Source: Bacillota bacterium (lineage in GTDB: Bacteria > Chloroflexota > Dormibacteria > Dormibacterales > Dormibacteraceae). From it: 36,090 bases of DNA. The stretch's first letter is position 1. Each line of letters starts with the position of its first letter. Both the position numbers and the translations under genes were made by a program. The notes under the pieces were generated by a model, which was not told where the DNA came from, searched no databases, and worked only from the letters and a program-made list of their open reading frames with translations. Positions 25,091 through 32,727 of the stretch are shown piece by piece. The stretch is from NCBI GenBank assembly GCA_021323605.1, contig JAJPKS010000206.1, positions 1-36,090 of the forward strand. Direction: 5' to 3'.

Positions 25091-25746
25091 CCACCTCCGG
25101 CCTCCCGGAGGAGCACCGGCGGCTGGCGGAGCTGCCGACGGCGGCCCTGTCCGACGCGCTCGATGCCCTCGGACTGGCCGGGACCATGGGCGGCATCTCG
25201 CCGCTCTGGGGCCGCTCGCCCTACCGGATGGTGGGGACGGCCCGGACGGTCCTCCAGGCGCCCCGGCGCGTGGACGCGGCGCCCGGCGTGAGCTATACGA
25301 AACACCTCGGCCTCGTCGACGGTGGCCTGCGGCCCGGCGACGTGGTGCTGGTGAGCACGCCGTCCCGGGTCGCCGCCAGCTCCTGGGGGTTCCTGCTCTC
25401 GCTCCGCTGCAAGGTGCGGGGTGTGGCAGGGACCGTTCTGGACGGGACCGTTCGTGACCCCGCTGAGATCCTGGAGCTCGGCTACGCCCTCTTCGTCCGG
25501 ACGGACCAGAGCTGCCCGGCTGGCAGCAAGTTCCGGCTGGAGACGGTCGCCGTCGACGTCCCCATCACCTGTGGTGGCGTACTGGTCTCGCCCGGCGACA
25601 TCGTGGTCGGCGACGACAGCGGTGTGGTGGTGATCCCGCCGGCGCGCGTAGCTGAGGTGATCGAGGGCGCGACCGCGATCGTGGCCCGAGAGCGGGAGCT
25701 GGCCCGGGTCATCCGCGCCGGCGGCCGGTTCGCCGACGTCTCGTGA
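25072..25746 (+). CDS. RraA family protein 2
   Basis: Second RraA/HMG-aldolase-like protein, 224 residues, with the active-site signature VLDGTVRDPAEI (Arg-Asp pair) and CGGVLVSPGDIVVGDDSGVVV. It starts 19 bases inside the hydrolase gene, so it is coupled to it. It differs from the copy at 6614-7354 in its N-terminal region, so the two probably act on different oxo acids. A final aldol cleavage or decarboxylation step is the likely job. Confidence 0.88.
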   Translation: MGVEELATSGLPEEHRRLAELPTAALSDALDALGLAGTMGGISPLWGRSPYRMVGTARTVLQAPRRVDAAPGVSYTKHLGLVDGGLRPGDVVLVSTPSRVAASSWGFLLSLRCKVRGVAGTVLDGTVRDPAEILELGYALFVRTDQSCPAGSKFRLETVAVDVPITCGGVLVSPGDIVVGDDSGVVVIPPARVAEVIEGATAIVARERELARVIRAGGRFADVS

Positions 25747-25768
25747 TGCCATGACGGAGGAGTGAGCG

Positions 25769-26632
25769 ATGAAGCCGGTCGCCTTCGACCTGCGCCAGCC
25801 TGGGACCGTGGACGAAGCCGTCGAGTTGCTGACCGGCGACGGCGAGGTGAAGGTGCTGGCCGGCGGCCAGAGTCTGGTGCCCCTGCTCAACTTCCGGCTC
25901 GCCCGGCCTGAGCTACTGGTGGACATCAACCGGATCTCTGAGCTGCAGTACGTCCGCGAGGAGGCGGGCGGGCTCGCGGTCGGGGCGCTGACCCGGCAGC
26001 GGGCGCTGGAGCGGAGCGAGCCGGTGGCGCGGCTGGCGCCGCTCGTCGCCGAGGCCCTACCATTGGTCGCCCACGTCCCGATCCGAAACCGGGGCACGCT
26101 GGGCGGAAGCCTCGCCCATGCCGACGCCGCGGCCGAGCTCTGTGCCGTGGCCCTGGCGCTGGACGCCGTACTGGTGGCCGTCAGCCGGAGGGGCCGGCGT
26201 GAGATCCCGGCCGCCGAGTTCTTCCTGGGGCCGTTCACGACCGCCCTGGAGCCGGACGAACTCCTGATCGAGGTCCGTTTCCCCCGGCTGCCCGCCTCGA
26301 CCGGCTGGGCCTTCGAAGAGGTCGCGCGCCGGAAGGGCGACTTCGCCATGGTGGGGGTGGCGGTGGTGCTGGGTGTGGGTGCCGATGGCTCGGTCGTGCA
26401 GGCGCGGCTGGCCTACGCCTCGATGGGACCGACGCCCTTGCGGGCGGGCCGCGCCGAGGCGGCGCTCACCGGCCGGACGGCGGGGCCGGAGGCCTTCGCG
26501 GAGGCGGCCGAGCTGGCGATCTCCGAGCTGGAGCCCACCGATGACATCCACGCCGACCGGGAGTACCGGCTCCACGTGGCCAGGGTGCTCACCCGGCGAG
26601 CGCTGGCCCGCGCCCTCGAGCGCGCTCGGTGA
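25769..26632 (+). CDS. Molybdenum hydroxylase FAD-binding medium subunit
   Basis: FAD subunit of 287 residues of the xanthine dehydrogenase/CoxM family, passing electrons from the 2Fe-2S clusters to the acceptor. Both FAD motifs are visible: VLAGGQSLVPLLNFRL and IRNRGTLGGSLAHADAAAE. GGAGG about eight bases before the ATG. It is in the same operon as the 2Fe-2S subunit at 19091, but seven other genes lie between them, an unusual split. The large subunit at 33726 or the one at the left edge would complete the enzyme. Confidence 0.94.
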   Translation: MKPVAFDLRQPGTVDEAVELLTGDGEVKVLAGGQSLVPLLNFRLARPELLVDINRISELQYVREEAGGLAVGALTRQRALERSEPVARLAPLVAEALPLVAHVPIRNRGTLGGSLAHADAAAELCAVALALDAVLVAVSRRGRREIPAAEFFLGPFTTALEPDELLIEVRFPRLPASTGWAFEEVARRKGDFAMVGVAVVLGVGADGSVVQARLAYASMGPTPLRAGRAEAALTGRTAGPEAFAEAAELAISELEPTDDIHADREYRLHVARVLTRRALARALERAR

Positions 26633-27498
26633 GCCTCCGGGTCGGCCTCAAGCTTCCCCAGCAGGGGGTCAGCGTGGCCGAGCTGCGCGAGGTCTGGCGG
26701 ATCGCGGACGAGGCCGGATTCGACCATCTCTGGAACTTCGACCACTTCGTCCCCATCCTGCCCGAGGTCGGTGCCGAGATCCTCGAGGCCTGGACGCTGC
26801 TGGCCGCCATGGCCGTGGACACCCGGCGGGTCCGGATCGGCGTCATGGTGACCGGCAACACCTACCGTCATCCGGGCGTGCTGGCGAAGATGGCGACCAC
26901 GGTCGACCACCTCTCCGGTGGGCGGCTGGAGTTCGGGCTGGGCGCGGGCTGGAACGAGCGCGAGCACAGGATGCTTGGCATCCCGCTGGAAACGCCCGGC
27001 GTCCACATCGCAAAGCTGGCGGAGGCGATCCAGGTGATCCGCTCGCTCTGGACCAGGCCCTCGACCACCTTCTCGGGGAGGCACTACCGGCTGCAGGAGG
27101 CGATCTCGGACCCCAAACCCCTGCAGCGGCCCTGCCCGCCGGTCTGGGTCGGCGGCAGGGGTGAGCGGAAGACGCTGCGGGTGGTCGCCGAGCTGGCGGA
27201 TGCCTGGAACGTGATCAACGTCGACCCGGTCGAGGCCGGACGGCTGGGCTCGGTGCTCGACGCACACTGCGCGGCGGTGGGCCGCTCGCCGGCCGAGATC
27301 CGGCGCTCGGCCCAGCTGCCGCTCGACGTCGACGATCCTTCGCGGACCGTCTCCCTCGTCCACGAGTACGCGGCGCGCGGCTTCTTCGAGCCCGTCATCG
27401 GCATCCGCCCTCCCGATCCCGTCCACGCCGCCGCCGTGGCGGCCGAGAAGGTGCTGCCCGAGCTCCGGGCGGCCCGCTTCCAGGAGGTAGCGCAATGA
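26629..27498 (+). CDS. LLM class flavin/F420-dependent oxidoreductase 2
   Basis: Luciferase-like TIM-barrel oxidoreductase of 289 residues. Family segments are VWRIADEAGFDHLWNFDHF, the VTGNTYRHPGVLAKMATTVD block, DHLSGGRLEFGLGAGWNERE and the later PPVWVGGRGERKTLRVVAE, a pattern common in F420-dependent members. GTG overlaps the FAD-subunit stop by four bases (GTGA), and the end overlaps the NIPSNAP start. It may hydroxylate or reduce a pathway intermediate. Cofactor is not certain. Confidence 0.88.
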   Translation: MSLRVGLKLPQQGVSVAELREVWRIADEAGFDHLWNFDHFVPILPEVGAEILEAWTLLAAMAVDTRRVRIGVMVTGNTYRHPGVLAKMATTVDHLSGGRLEFGLGAGWNEREHRMLGIPLETPGVHIAKLAEAIQVIRSLWTRPSTTFSGRHYRLQEAISDPKPLQRPCPPVWVGGRGERKTLRVVAELADAWNVINVDPVEAGRLGSVLDAHCAAVGRSPAEIRRSAQLPLDVDDPSRTVSLVHEYAARGFFEPVIGIRPPDPVHAAAVAAEKVLPELRAARFQEVAQ

Positions 27499-27812
27499 TC
27501 TTCGAGTTCCGCTCCTACGAAGCCGCCCCCGGCCGGCTCGAGGACCTCGACCGGCGCTTCCGGGAGCTGACCTGGCCGCTGATGCAGAAGCACGGCTTCC
27601 GGCAGGTCGGCTTCTGGATCCCGGAGGATTCGAACGAGCTGGCCTACATCCTGAAATGGAACGACAGGGCGGAGTGCGAGGCGAAGTGGAAGGCGTTCCA
27701 GGCCGATCCCGAGTGGCAAAAGGGAAAGGCGGCCAGCGAGGCAAGGGGGCCCCTGATCGCCAGGACCAGCTCGAAGTTCTGGAACGCCTGCTCGTACTCG
27801 GAGGTTCAGTAG
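27495..27812 (+). CDS. NIPSNAP family protein
   Basis: Protein of 105 residues, a dimeric alpha/beta-barrel protein of the NIPSNAP family. It begins with MIFEFRSYEAAPGRLEDL, close to the family start, and has GFWIPED and a KWKAFQADPEWQKGK tail block. ATG overlaps the LLM stop (ATGA). The biochemical role of bacterial NIPSNAP proteins is unclear; small isomerase or accessory roles in catabolic operons are common guesses. Confidence 0.88.
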   Translation: MIFEFRSYEAAPGRLEDLDRRFRELTWPLMQKHGFRQVGFWIPEDSNELAYILKWNDRAECEAKWKAFQADPEWQKGKAASEARGPLIARTSSKFWNACSYSEVQ

Positions 27813-27816
27813 TCCC

Positions 27817-28866
27817 CTGCTGCTGAGCGCCGAACAGGTCCGCGGCCTCGCCGAGGCGGCGCTTCGCGCCCACGGCGTTTCGACTGCCGACGCCGCGGTC
27901 GTGGCCGACTGTCTGGTGGAGGCCGATCTCCAGGGCGTGCCGACGCACGGCGTCGTCCGGTTGCCCTTCTACTGCTCGCGGCTACGGCGTGGCCTGATCG
28001 AGCCCCGGCCGGCGCTCACCGTGGTGGAGGAGACGCTCTCGGCCGCGCTCCTGGACGCAGGGAACGGGCTCGGCCCGGTGGGCGGGCGGCGGGCGGTCTC
28101 GATCGCCGGAGAGAAGGCGCGCTCGTGCGGCGTCGGGGTCTGCGGGGTCCGGCGCTCCAACCACCTGGGCATGCTCGGCTGGTACGTGGAGGCGGCAGCT
28201 CGTGAGGGGATGGTCGCGCTGGCCTTCACCAACGCGCCCGCGACCATGGCGGCGCCAGGCGGGCGCGCGCGGTTGCTGGGGACCAATCCTCTCGCCGCAG
28301 GGCTGCCCTCTGGCACTCGTGGACCGGTGGTCGTCGACCTGGCGACCTCACAGGTGGCGCGGGCGCGGATCACGGCCGCCGCGGTCCGCGGAGAGCCCAT
28401 TCCCGCCGGGTGGGCCTTCGACCCCGAGGGACGGCCGACCACCTCGGCGGCGGCCGCTCTGGCGGGGACGGTCGCGCCCCTGGGTGGCGTCAAGGGGTTC
28501 GGGCTGGCGTTGCTGGTGGAGGCGCTGGCCGGCGTGTTGACCGGAGCGGGCGTGGGTCCGGAGGTGACGGGGACGGTCAGCGACTCGGACCGGGTCAGCG
28601 ACGTCGGGCACCTCTTCATCCTCTTCGCTCCCTCCACGCTGGGGGTCGACTTCGAGGCGCGGATGGCGAGCCTCGCCGCGCTGGTCCGGGGGTCTCCGCC
28701 CGTGGGCGAGGGCGAGGGACCACGGCTGCCCGGGGACCGGCGACGGGAGGAGCGGACGCGGCGACTGGAGCGCGGGATCGAGCTCGACGACGGGCTCGTC
28801 CTGGAGCTGAAGGAGCTCGGAGCCCGGCCCTCCCCTAGCTCGGAAGCAGGGCCAGCGTCGAGTTGA
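27817..28866 (+). CDS. Ldh family (malate/L-lactate/sulfolactate-type) NAD(P)-dependent dehydrogenase, probable CTG start
   Basis: Dehydrogenase of the MDH2/LDH2 type, about 349 residues, reducing 2-oxo acids or oxidising 2-hydroxy acids. Family blocks are EADLQGVPTHGVVRLPFY (with the conserved HG), VRRSNHLGMLGWYVE, LGTNPLAAGLPSG and GGVKGFGLALLVEALAGVL. The first ATG/GTG/TTG in frame is GTG 27901, which would remove the conserved N-terminal helix (LLLSAEQVRGLAEAAL...). That helix is encoded from about 27817, where only CTG codons can start; GGAGG lies 12 bases upstream. It is the last gene of the operon and overlaps the convergent IclR gene by 32 bases. Confidence 0.84.
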   Translation: MLLSAEQVRGLAEAALRAHGVSTADAAVVADCLVEADLQGVPTHGVVRLPFYCSRLRRGLIEPRPALTVVEETLSAALLDAGNGLGPVGGRRAVSIAGEKARSCGVGVCGVRRSNHLGMLGWYVEAAAREGMVALAFTNAPATMAAPGGRARLLGTNPLAAGLPSGTRGPVVVDLATSQVARARITAAAVRGEPIPAGWAFDPEGRPTTSAAAALAGTVAPLGGVKGFGLALLVEALAGVLTGAGVGPEVTGTVSDSDRVSDVGHLFILFAPSTLGVDFEARMASLAALVRGSPPVGEGEGPRLPGDRRREERTRRLERGIELDDGLVLELKELGARPSPSSEAGPASS

Positions 28867-29620
28867 TCTCCGCCGCCGCCTGGCGGAGCGGACGGAGGTA
28901 GTCCCTGACGACGGTCGCCGGCTCGATCCGCGGGTCGTAGAGACCGAGGCAGATGCTGCCCGCGATCTTGCCCGAGCGATAGCGGAGCGGCAGCGCCAGG
29001 GCCCGGACTCCGAGGTCGATCTCCTGGTCGAGCAGTGAATAGCCGAGCTCGCGGACCTGCTTGATCCGCGTCTTGATCGTTGCCGTCTCGGTCGCGGTGA
29101 AGGGTGTGTAAGCGACGGTCTCGGCCCGCTCCAGGTGGGCGTCCAGCTCGGCGTCGCTCATCTCGGCCAGGATCGCCCTTCCCATCGCCGTGGAGTGCGC
29201 CGGCAGCCGGCTACCGACGCCGAGGCGGGTGTGCAGGTAGCCGCGCGGTAGCGCCCGATAGAGGAAAACGATGTCGGTGCCGTCGAGCACGCCCAGGCTC
29301 GAGGAGACGTGCAGCGTCTTCGCCAGTCGGTCGCAGTGCGGACGGACGATCTGCGGCAGTTCCTGACTGGAGAGGTAGGCGTAGCCGAGCCGGAGCACGG
29401 CCGGCAGGAGCCGGTACCGTCCCGCTTCATCGCGGACGACGTAGCCCAACCGTTCCAGGGTGACCAGAAAGCGGCGACAGGCCGCCCGCGAAAGACGCGT
29501 CCGCTCGGCGACCCTGGCGATGCTCAGGGCGGGTTGCTGGTCGGTGAAGGCCTGGATCACGGCAAGCCCCCGCCCAAGCGACTGGACGAAATCGCGGTCG
29601 GGCGGCACCCGGGCGGTCAT
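28835..29620 (-). CDS. IclR family transcriptional regulator 2
   Basis: Regulator of 261 residues: N-terminal winged helix-turn-helix (ARVAERTRLSRAACRRFLVT) and C-terminal effector domain (about 90-255). RDFVQSLGRGLAVIQAF matches regulator 1 and the PcaR/PobR-like branch. ATG overlaps the stop of the racemase-like gene, so it is the third gene of the unit driven from the operator-bearing promoter at 31269-31297. It sits between two operons that carry the same operators, so it is the best candidate for the protein that binds them and controls itself. The effector is probably the pathway substrate or an intermediate. Confidence 0.92.
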   Translation of the reverse strand: MTARVPPDRDFVQSLGRGLAVIQAFTDQQPALSIARVAERTRLSRAACRRFLVTLERLGYVVRDEAGRYRLLPAVLRLGYAYLSSQELPQIVRPHCDRLAKTLHVSSSLGVLDGTDIVFLYRALPRGYLHTRLGVGSRLPAHSTAMGRAILAEMSDAELDAHLERAETVAYTPFTATETATIKTRIKQVRELGYSLLDQEIDLGVRALALPLRYRSGKIAGSICLGLYDPRIEPATVVRDYLRPLRQAAAEINSTLALLPS

Positions 29621-30429
29621 TTTGGCGCCTGGCCGAATTCCTGGAGGCGGTAGAAACGGTCCAGCTCGGCCAGCCTGCCGGCGGGAGGCTTCGTCGTGTG
29701 GTAAGAGGTTCGGGCGGGGAACTGCTGACTCCGCTGGTGGAGCGTCGCCATCAACTCACCGTACTTGAGCGTCGCACCCAGGGTGTCCACGATCGGGATC
29801 TCGTCCACACGGGTGAGCCCGTTCCTGGCCAGGACCGCGGCCACCGGCGCCTCACCCGGGATGATCACGTCCACGCCCTGCTTCGCCAGCTCGCGCGCTT
29901 TCTGGCGGACGTGCTCGAGCACCGGCTCGGGGTCCTCGAAGCCCTTCAGGACGATTTCGAAGGGAAGCCCGAGAGGGGTCACCCCCCACGCCCTGGAGGA
30001 CATCCCGTGTTGCTCGATGTGGGACTCGTAGAGCGGTACCAGCTCCTCGATCATCGCCAGCACGGCAAAGCGACGGCCGAGCAGGGTCGCGACCTGCATC
30101 GAGGCCTGGCCGTAGCCGATCACCGGGATGTCGACCAGCGTCCGGGCGACCTCGAGCGCCGGCTCGGGCAGCGTCATGAGCAGGAAGCCGTCGTAGCCCT
30201 CGGCCTCGGCCCGGCGGACGTGGTTCAGGACCTGGAGCGAGTGCAGGGTCTGGATGTAGACGTAGCGGAGGTCCACGCCCGGATAGAGCGTCACGTAGGT
30301 CCTGGGCGCCATCCCGTGGAGATCGACGACGGTGTCGGGCTCCGCCACCTTCCGGAAGTGGGCGGCCATGGCCTCTCGGTAGGCCGGCAGTCGATCCAAC
30401 TCGGTCAGGCTGAAGTGGTAGAACCTCAA
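29617..30429 (-). CDS. Asp/Glu racemase superfamily protein lacking both catalytic Cys (copy 1)
   Basis: Protein of 270 residues in the aspartate/glutamate/hydantoin racemase and maleate isomerase superfamily. The fold is supported by [44 protein letters not shown] and [17 protein letters not shown]. The first catalytic Cys position carries Thr (LLMTLPEP), and the second carries Glu (PGEAPV), so the usual two-thiol proton transfer is not possible. TTG start overlaps the ATPase stop (TTGA). It is strongly similar to the protein at 31391-32197. Isomerase, lyase or decarboxylase activity by a different mechanism, or a binding role, are options. Confidence 0.85.
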   Translation of the reverse strand: MRFYHFSLTELDRLPAYREAMAAHFRKVAEPDTVVDLHGMAPRTYVTLYPGVDLRYVYIQTLHSLQVLNHVRRAEAEGYDGFLLMTLPEPALEVARTLVDIPVIGYGQASMQVATLLGRRFAVLAMIEELVPLYESHIEQHGMSSRAWGVTPLGLPFEIVLKGFEDPEPVLEHVRQKARELAKQGVDVIIPGEAPVAAVLARNGLTRVDEIPIVDTLGATLKYGELMATLHQRSQQFPARTSYHTTKPPAGRLAELDRFYRLQEFGQAPK

Positions 30430-31229
30430 GCCGACGCCTCCATCTGGTACGCCGCCTCGGTCGTCTGGCCCATTGCGGCCATGATCTCGGACCGGCAGCG
30501 CTGAAGCCCCTCGGCGTCGTCAGCCGGGGGCACCCGGAGGTCCTTCACGACGTGGCCGGGGGGCGCGAAGACGAGGACCCGTTCGCCCATGGTGAGCGCC
30601 TCCGTGATCGCGTGGGTGATGAAGACGGCCGTCTTCTTCTGCTGGCGGACCAGCTGGATGAACTCACGCCGCAGGACCTCGGCCGTGACCTCATCCAGGG
30701 CGGTGAAGGACTCGTCGCAGAGCACGATCTCGGGATCGAGCGCGAACGTGCGTGCGATGGCGACCCGCTGGCGCATGCCGCCCGAGAGCTGATGTGGGTA
30801 GGCGTGTTCAGCGCCGAACAGTCCCAGCCGGCGCAGCCACTCCTGGGCGATCGCCCTCCGCTCGGCGGCGCTCTGCTTCCCCAGGATCTCGAGCCCGAGG
30901 CAGACGTTGTCGAGCGCGGTTCGCCAGGGCAGCAGACGGTCGTTCTGGAACACGACCGCGATCTTGCCCCGGAACCAGTTGAACTCGGTGTGGGGATCGT
31001 GTCCCATCACCCGGACGGTGCCGGCGGTGGGCGCCAGCAGGCCCATCATGAGGTTGAAGGCGGTCGACTTCCCACAGCCCGTCCGGCCGACGATGGCGAC
31101 CACCTCCCCAGCCCGGACCTCGAAGGTCAGGTCCTTGACCGCGTGCAGGCGGCCGCCGCCGATGCCTCGGCGGAAGACCTTGTCCACGTGCGAGAAGACG
31201 ATCTCGGGAGCGGTGTCGCCGGTTGCCAT
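30426..31229 (-). CDS. NitT/TauT-type ABC transporter ATPase
   Basis: ATPase of 267 residues with Walker A (GRTGCGKST), Q-loop ([11 protein letters not shown]), signature LSGGMRQR, Walker B ([12 protein letters not shown], with Ser where most relatives have Pro) and the H-loop (THAITEA). The ATG at 31229 lies directly after an operator pair and has no good ribosome site. A longer frame to 31337 would run through the operators and promoter, so I reject it. No permease is encoded nearby in the window; the binding protein at 32728 on the divergent unit is its likely partner. Confidence 0.9.
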   Translation of the reverse strand: MATGDTAPEIVFSHVDKVFRRGIGGGRLHAVKDLTFEVRAGEVVAIVGRTGCGKSTAFNLMMGLLAPTAGTVRVMGHDPHTEFNWFRGKIAVVFQNDRLLPWRTALDNVCLGLEILGKQSAAERRAIAQEWLRRLGLFGAEHAYPHQLSGGMRQRVAIARTFALDPEIVLCDESFTALDEVTAEVLRREFIQLVRQQKKTAVFITHAITEALTMGERVLVFAPPGHVVKDLRVPPADDAEGLQRCRSEIMAAMGQTTEAAYQMEASA

Positions 31230-31230
31230 T

Positions 31231-31268
31231 TTATCCGCATTGCGCACATTGGTTCGGCATACGCACAT
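31231..31268 (-). promoter_or_regulatory. Tandem 19-bp operators of the ABC ATPase/racemase/IclR unit
   Basis: Read on the minus strand: ATGTGCGTATGCCGAACCA (31268-31250), then ATGTGCGCAATGCGGATAA (31249-31231). Left halves are conserved, right halves loose. The pair fills the leader between the -10 box and the ATG at 31229. Confidence 0.65.
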
Positions 31269-31297
31269 ATCCTGCGCCTCTGCCCGCCGTTTGACAA
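31269..31297 (-). promoter_or_regulatory. Promoter of the ABC ATPase/racemase/IclR unit
   Basis: On the minus strand TTGTCA (31297-31292), 17 bp, CAGGAT (31274-31269). The -10 box is weak, but spacing to the operators equals that of the other sites. The -35 box overlaps the plus-strand -35 box at 31291-31296. Confidence 0.5.
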
Positions 31298-31319
31298 GCC
31301 CTTCGGTTCGATTTATGCT
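31291..31319 (+). promoter_or_regulatory. Promoter of the racemase/binding protein/hydroxylase unit
   Basis: TTGACA (31291-31296), 17 bp, TATGCT (31314-31319), a strong sigma-70-type promoter. The first operator begins on the last base of the -10 box. Confidence 0.78.
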
Positions 31320-31356
31320 TGTGCGTAAATCGCCCAATTGTACGCATAGCGTACAA
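31319..31356 (+). promoter_or_regulatory. Tandem 19-bp operators of the racemase/binding protein/hydroxylase unit
   Basis: TTGTGCGTAAATCGCCCAA (31319-31337), then TTGTACGCATAGCGTACAA (31338-31356). The second is a perfect inverted repeat TTGTACG-N5-CGTACAA and is the best copy of the motif in the window. Confidence 0.8.
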
Positions 31357-31368
31357 GGAGACGGACCG

Positions 31369-31389
31369 TTGATCGCGTTTCTCGCCTGA
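31369..31389 (+). CDS. Possible six-codon leader peptide
   Basis: AAGGAG (31355-31360) is placed eight bases before TTG 31369, which opens a six-codon frame (MIAFLA) that stops at 31387-31389. The stop is one base before the ATG of the racemase-like gene, which has no good ribosome site of its own. Ribosomes may load here and restart at 31391. This is seen in the sequence but unproven. Confidence 0.4.
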
Positions 31390-31390
31390 G

Positions 31391-32197
31391 ATGCGACTCT
31401 GGCACCAGAGCCGCACCGAGCTGGACCGGCTGCCGGCCTACCGAGAGGCCATGGCCGCCCACTTCCGGAAGGTGGCGGAGCCGGGGACCACCATCGACCT
31501 GCACGGACTGGCCCCCGGCACCTACGTGACCGAGTATCCGGGCCACGACACCCGCTACCTCTACTTCTCCTACCTGCACTCGCTCCAGGTCCTGAACCAC
31601 GTCCGCCGGGCCGAGGCCGAGGGCTACGACGGCTTCCTGCTCATGAACCTCCCCGAGACCGTGCACGAGGAAGCTCAGACGCTGGTCGACATCCCGGTCG
31701 TGGCCTACGGCCAGGCGGCCATGTACGCGGCGGCGATGCTGGGCCGGCGCTTCGCGATCGTGGCCATGATCAAAGAGCTGCTGCCGCTCTACGAGTCGCA
31801 CGTCGCCCGCTACGGGATGACCTCGAAAGCCGGGGCGGTGAGATGGCTCGGCCTCGACCACAGCGGCGTTTTCGCCGGCTTCGAGGATCCGGGGCCGGTG
31901 ATCGACGCCATGGAGGCGCGAGCGAAGGAGCTGGCCTCCGAGGGCGTGGACGTGATCATCCCGGGTGAGGCGCCGGTGGCCACGGTCCTGGCCAGGGTGG
32001 GCGTCTCCCGGCTGGCCGGGGTCACGATCGTGGACGCCCTCGGCGTCACCGTGAAGTTCGGAGAGGCCATGGTGAAGCTGGCCGCGGTCTCGGGGCAGCG
32101 GCCGGCGCGGGGCGGCTACTACACCGACCGGCCGCCGACGGGCCGGCTGCAGGAGCTGGAGCGTTTCTACCGGCTGGGGGAGTTCGGGGAGGGCTGA
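31391..32197 (+). CDS. Asp/Glu racemase superfamily protein lacking both catalytic Cys (copy 2)
   Basis: Protein of 268 residues, paralog of the protein at 29617-30429; long blocks such as [20 protein letters not shown] and [20 protein letters not shown] are identical in both. The first catalytic Cys position is Asn (LLMNLPET) and the second is Glu (PGEAPV), so it too lacks the family's usual proton-transfer thiols. An in-frame stop at 31370-31372 leaves ATG 31391 as the only start. It is the first gene of the unit with the barrel protein, binding protein and hydroxylase. The keeping of both copies on divergent co-regulated units suggests that they form a heteromer or act on related substrates. 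Confidence 0.85.
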   Translation: MRLWHQSRTELDRLPAYREAMAAHFRKVAEPGTTIDLHGLAPGTYVTEYPGHDTRYLYFSYLHSLQVLNHVRRAEAEGYDGFLLMNLPETVHEEAQTLVDIPVVAYGQAAMYAAAMLGRRFAIVAMIKELLPLYESHVARYGMTSKAGAVRWLGLDHSGVFAGFEDPGPVIDAMEARAKELASEGVDVIIPGEAPVATVLARVGVSRLAGVTIVDALGVTVKFGEAMVKLAAVSGQRPARGGYYTDRPPTGRLQELERFYRLGEFGEG

Positions 32198-32201
32198 AGC
32201 G

Positions 32202-32696
32202 ATGCAGATGATCCTGGTCGGCGGCGCCGGCCCGCTGCCGGGCGGCGGCCAGCACTGGAAGGCGATCGAGGGTGAGCCCGCCTACCGGCGGCTGGTCGAC
32301 GTGCCCGACGGACAGCCGCTGGACGTCTCTGCCTGGCACTCGGGCGAGCAGCTCTGGACCGGACGGCAGGTCTTTCCCGCCGCCGACCTGGCCAGCCCGG
32401 AGGGCGCCGGCGCCCTGCTGGCGGTCTGCCAGGAGCCGGTGGAGGGCGCCGAGGAGGAGTTCAGGGCCTGGATGGACCAGGAGCACGTTCCCGGGCTGGC
32501 GTCCGTCCCGGGCGTGCTCGCCGCCCGCCGCTTCGAGGCGATCTCGGGGAGGCCGCGCTTCTTCGCCGTCTACCACCTCGCCTCCAGGGACGTCATGGAC
32601 GACCCGCGCTGGAAGGCGGTCGGCGGGAGCGAGTGGACGCGGCGGATGCGGTCCTACACACGAGGCCGCGTGCGGGCGGTCTACGTGCCCGCGTGA
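32202..32696 (+). CDS. Dimeric alpha/beta-barrel (EthD-like) protein
   Basis: Protein of 164 residues. The C-terminal half (about 80-160) has the ferredoxin-like barrel pattern FRAWMDQEHVPGLASVPGVL, then ARRFEAI and FFAVYHLASRDVM, seen in EthD/DUF4286-type small proteins. The N-terminal half may be a second, diverged copy of this fold. It starts four bases after the racemase-like stop. Relatives occur in many degradation operons; the reaction is not known. I am confident about the fold, not the function. Confidence 0.78.
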   Translation: MQMILVGGAGPLPGGGQHWKAIEGEPAYRRLVDVPDGQPLDVSAWHSGEQLWTGRQVFPAADLASPEGAGALLAVCQEPVEGAEEEFRAWMDQEHVPGLASVPGVLAARRFEAISGRPRFFAVYHLASRDVMDDPRWKAVGGSEWTRRMRSYTRGRVRAVYVPA

Positions 32697-32727
32697 AGGA
32701 GGGAACGGCATCGATGGAGGGAGCCCG

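Noticed and set aside
30426-31337. Longer ABC ATPase starting at 31337
   Set aside because: It would cross both divergent promoters and all operators; the family start fits ATG 31229.
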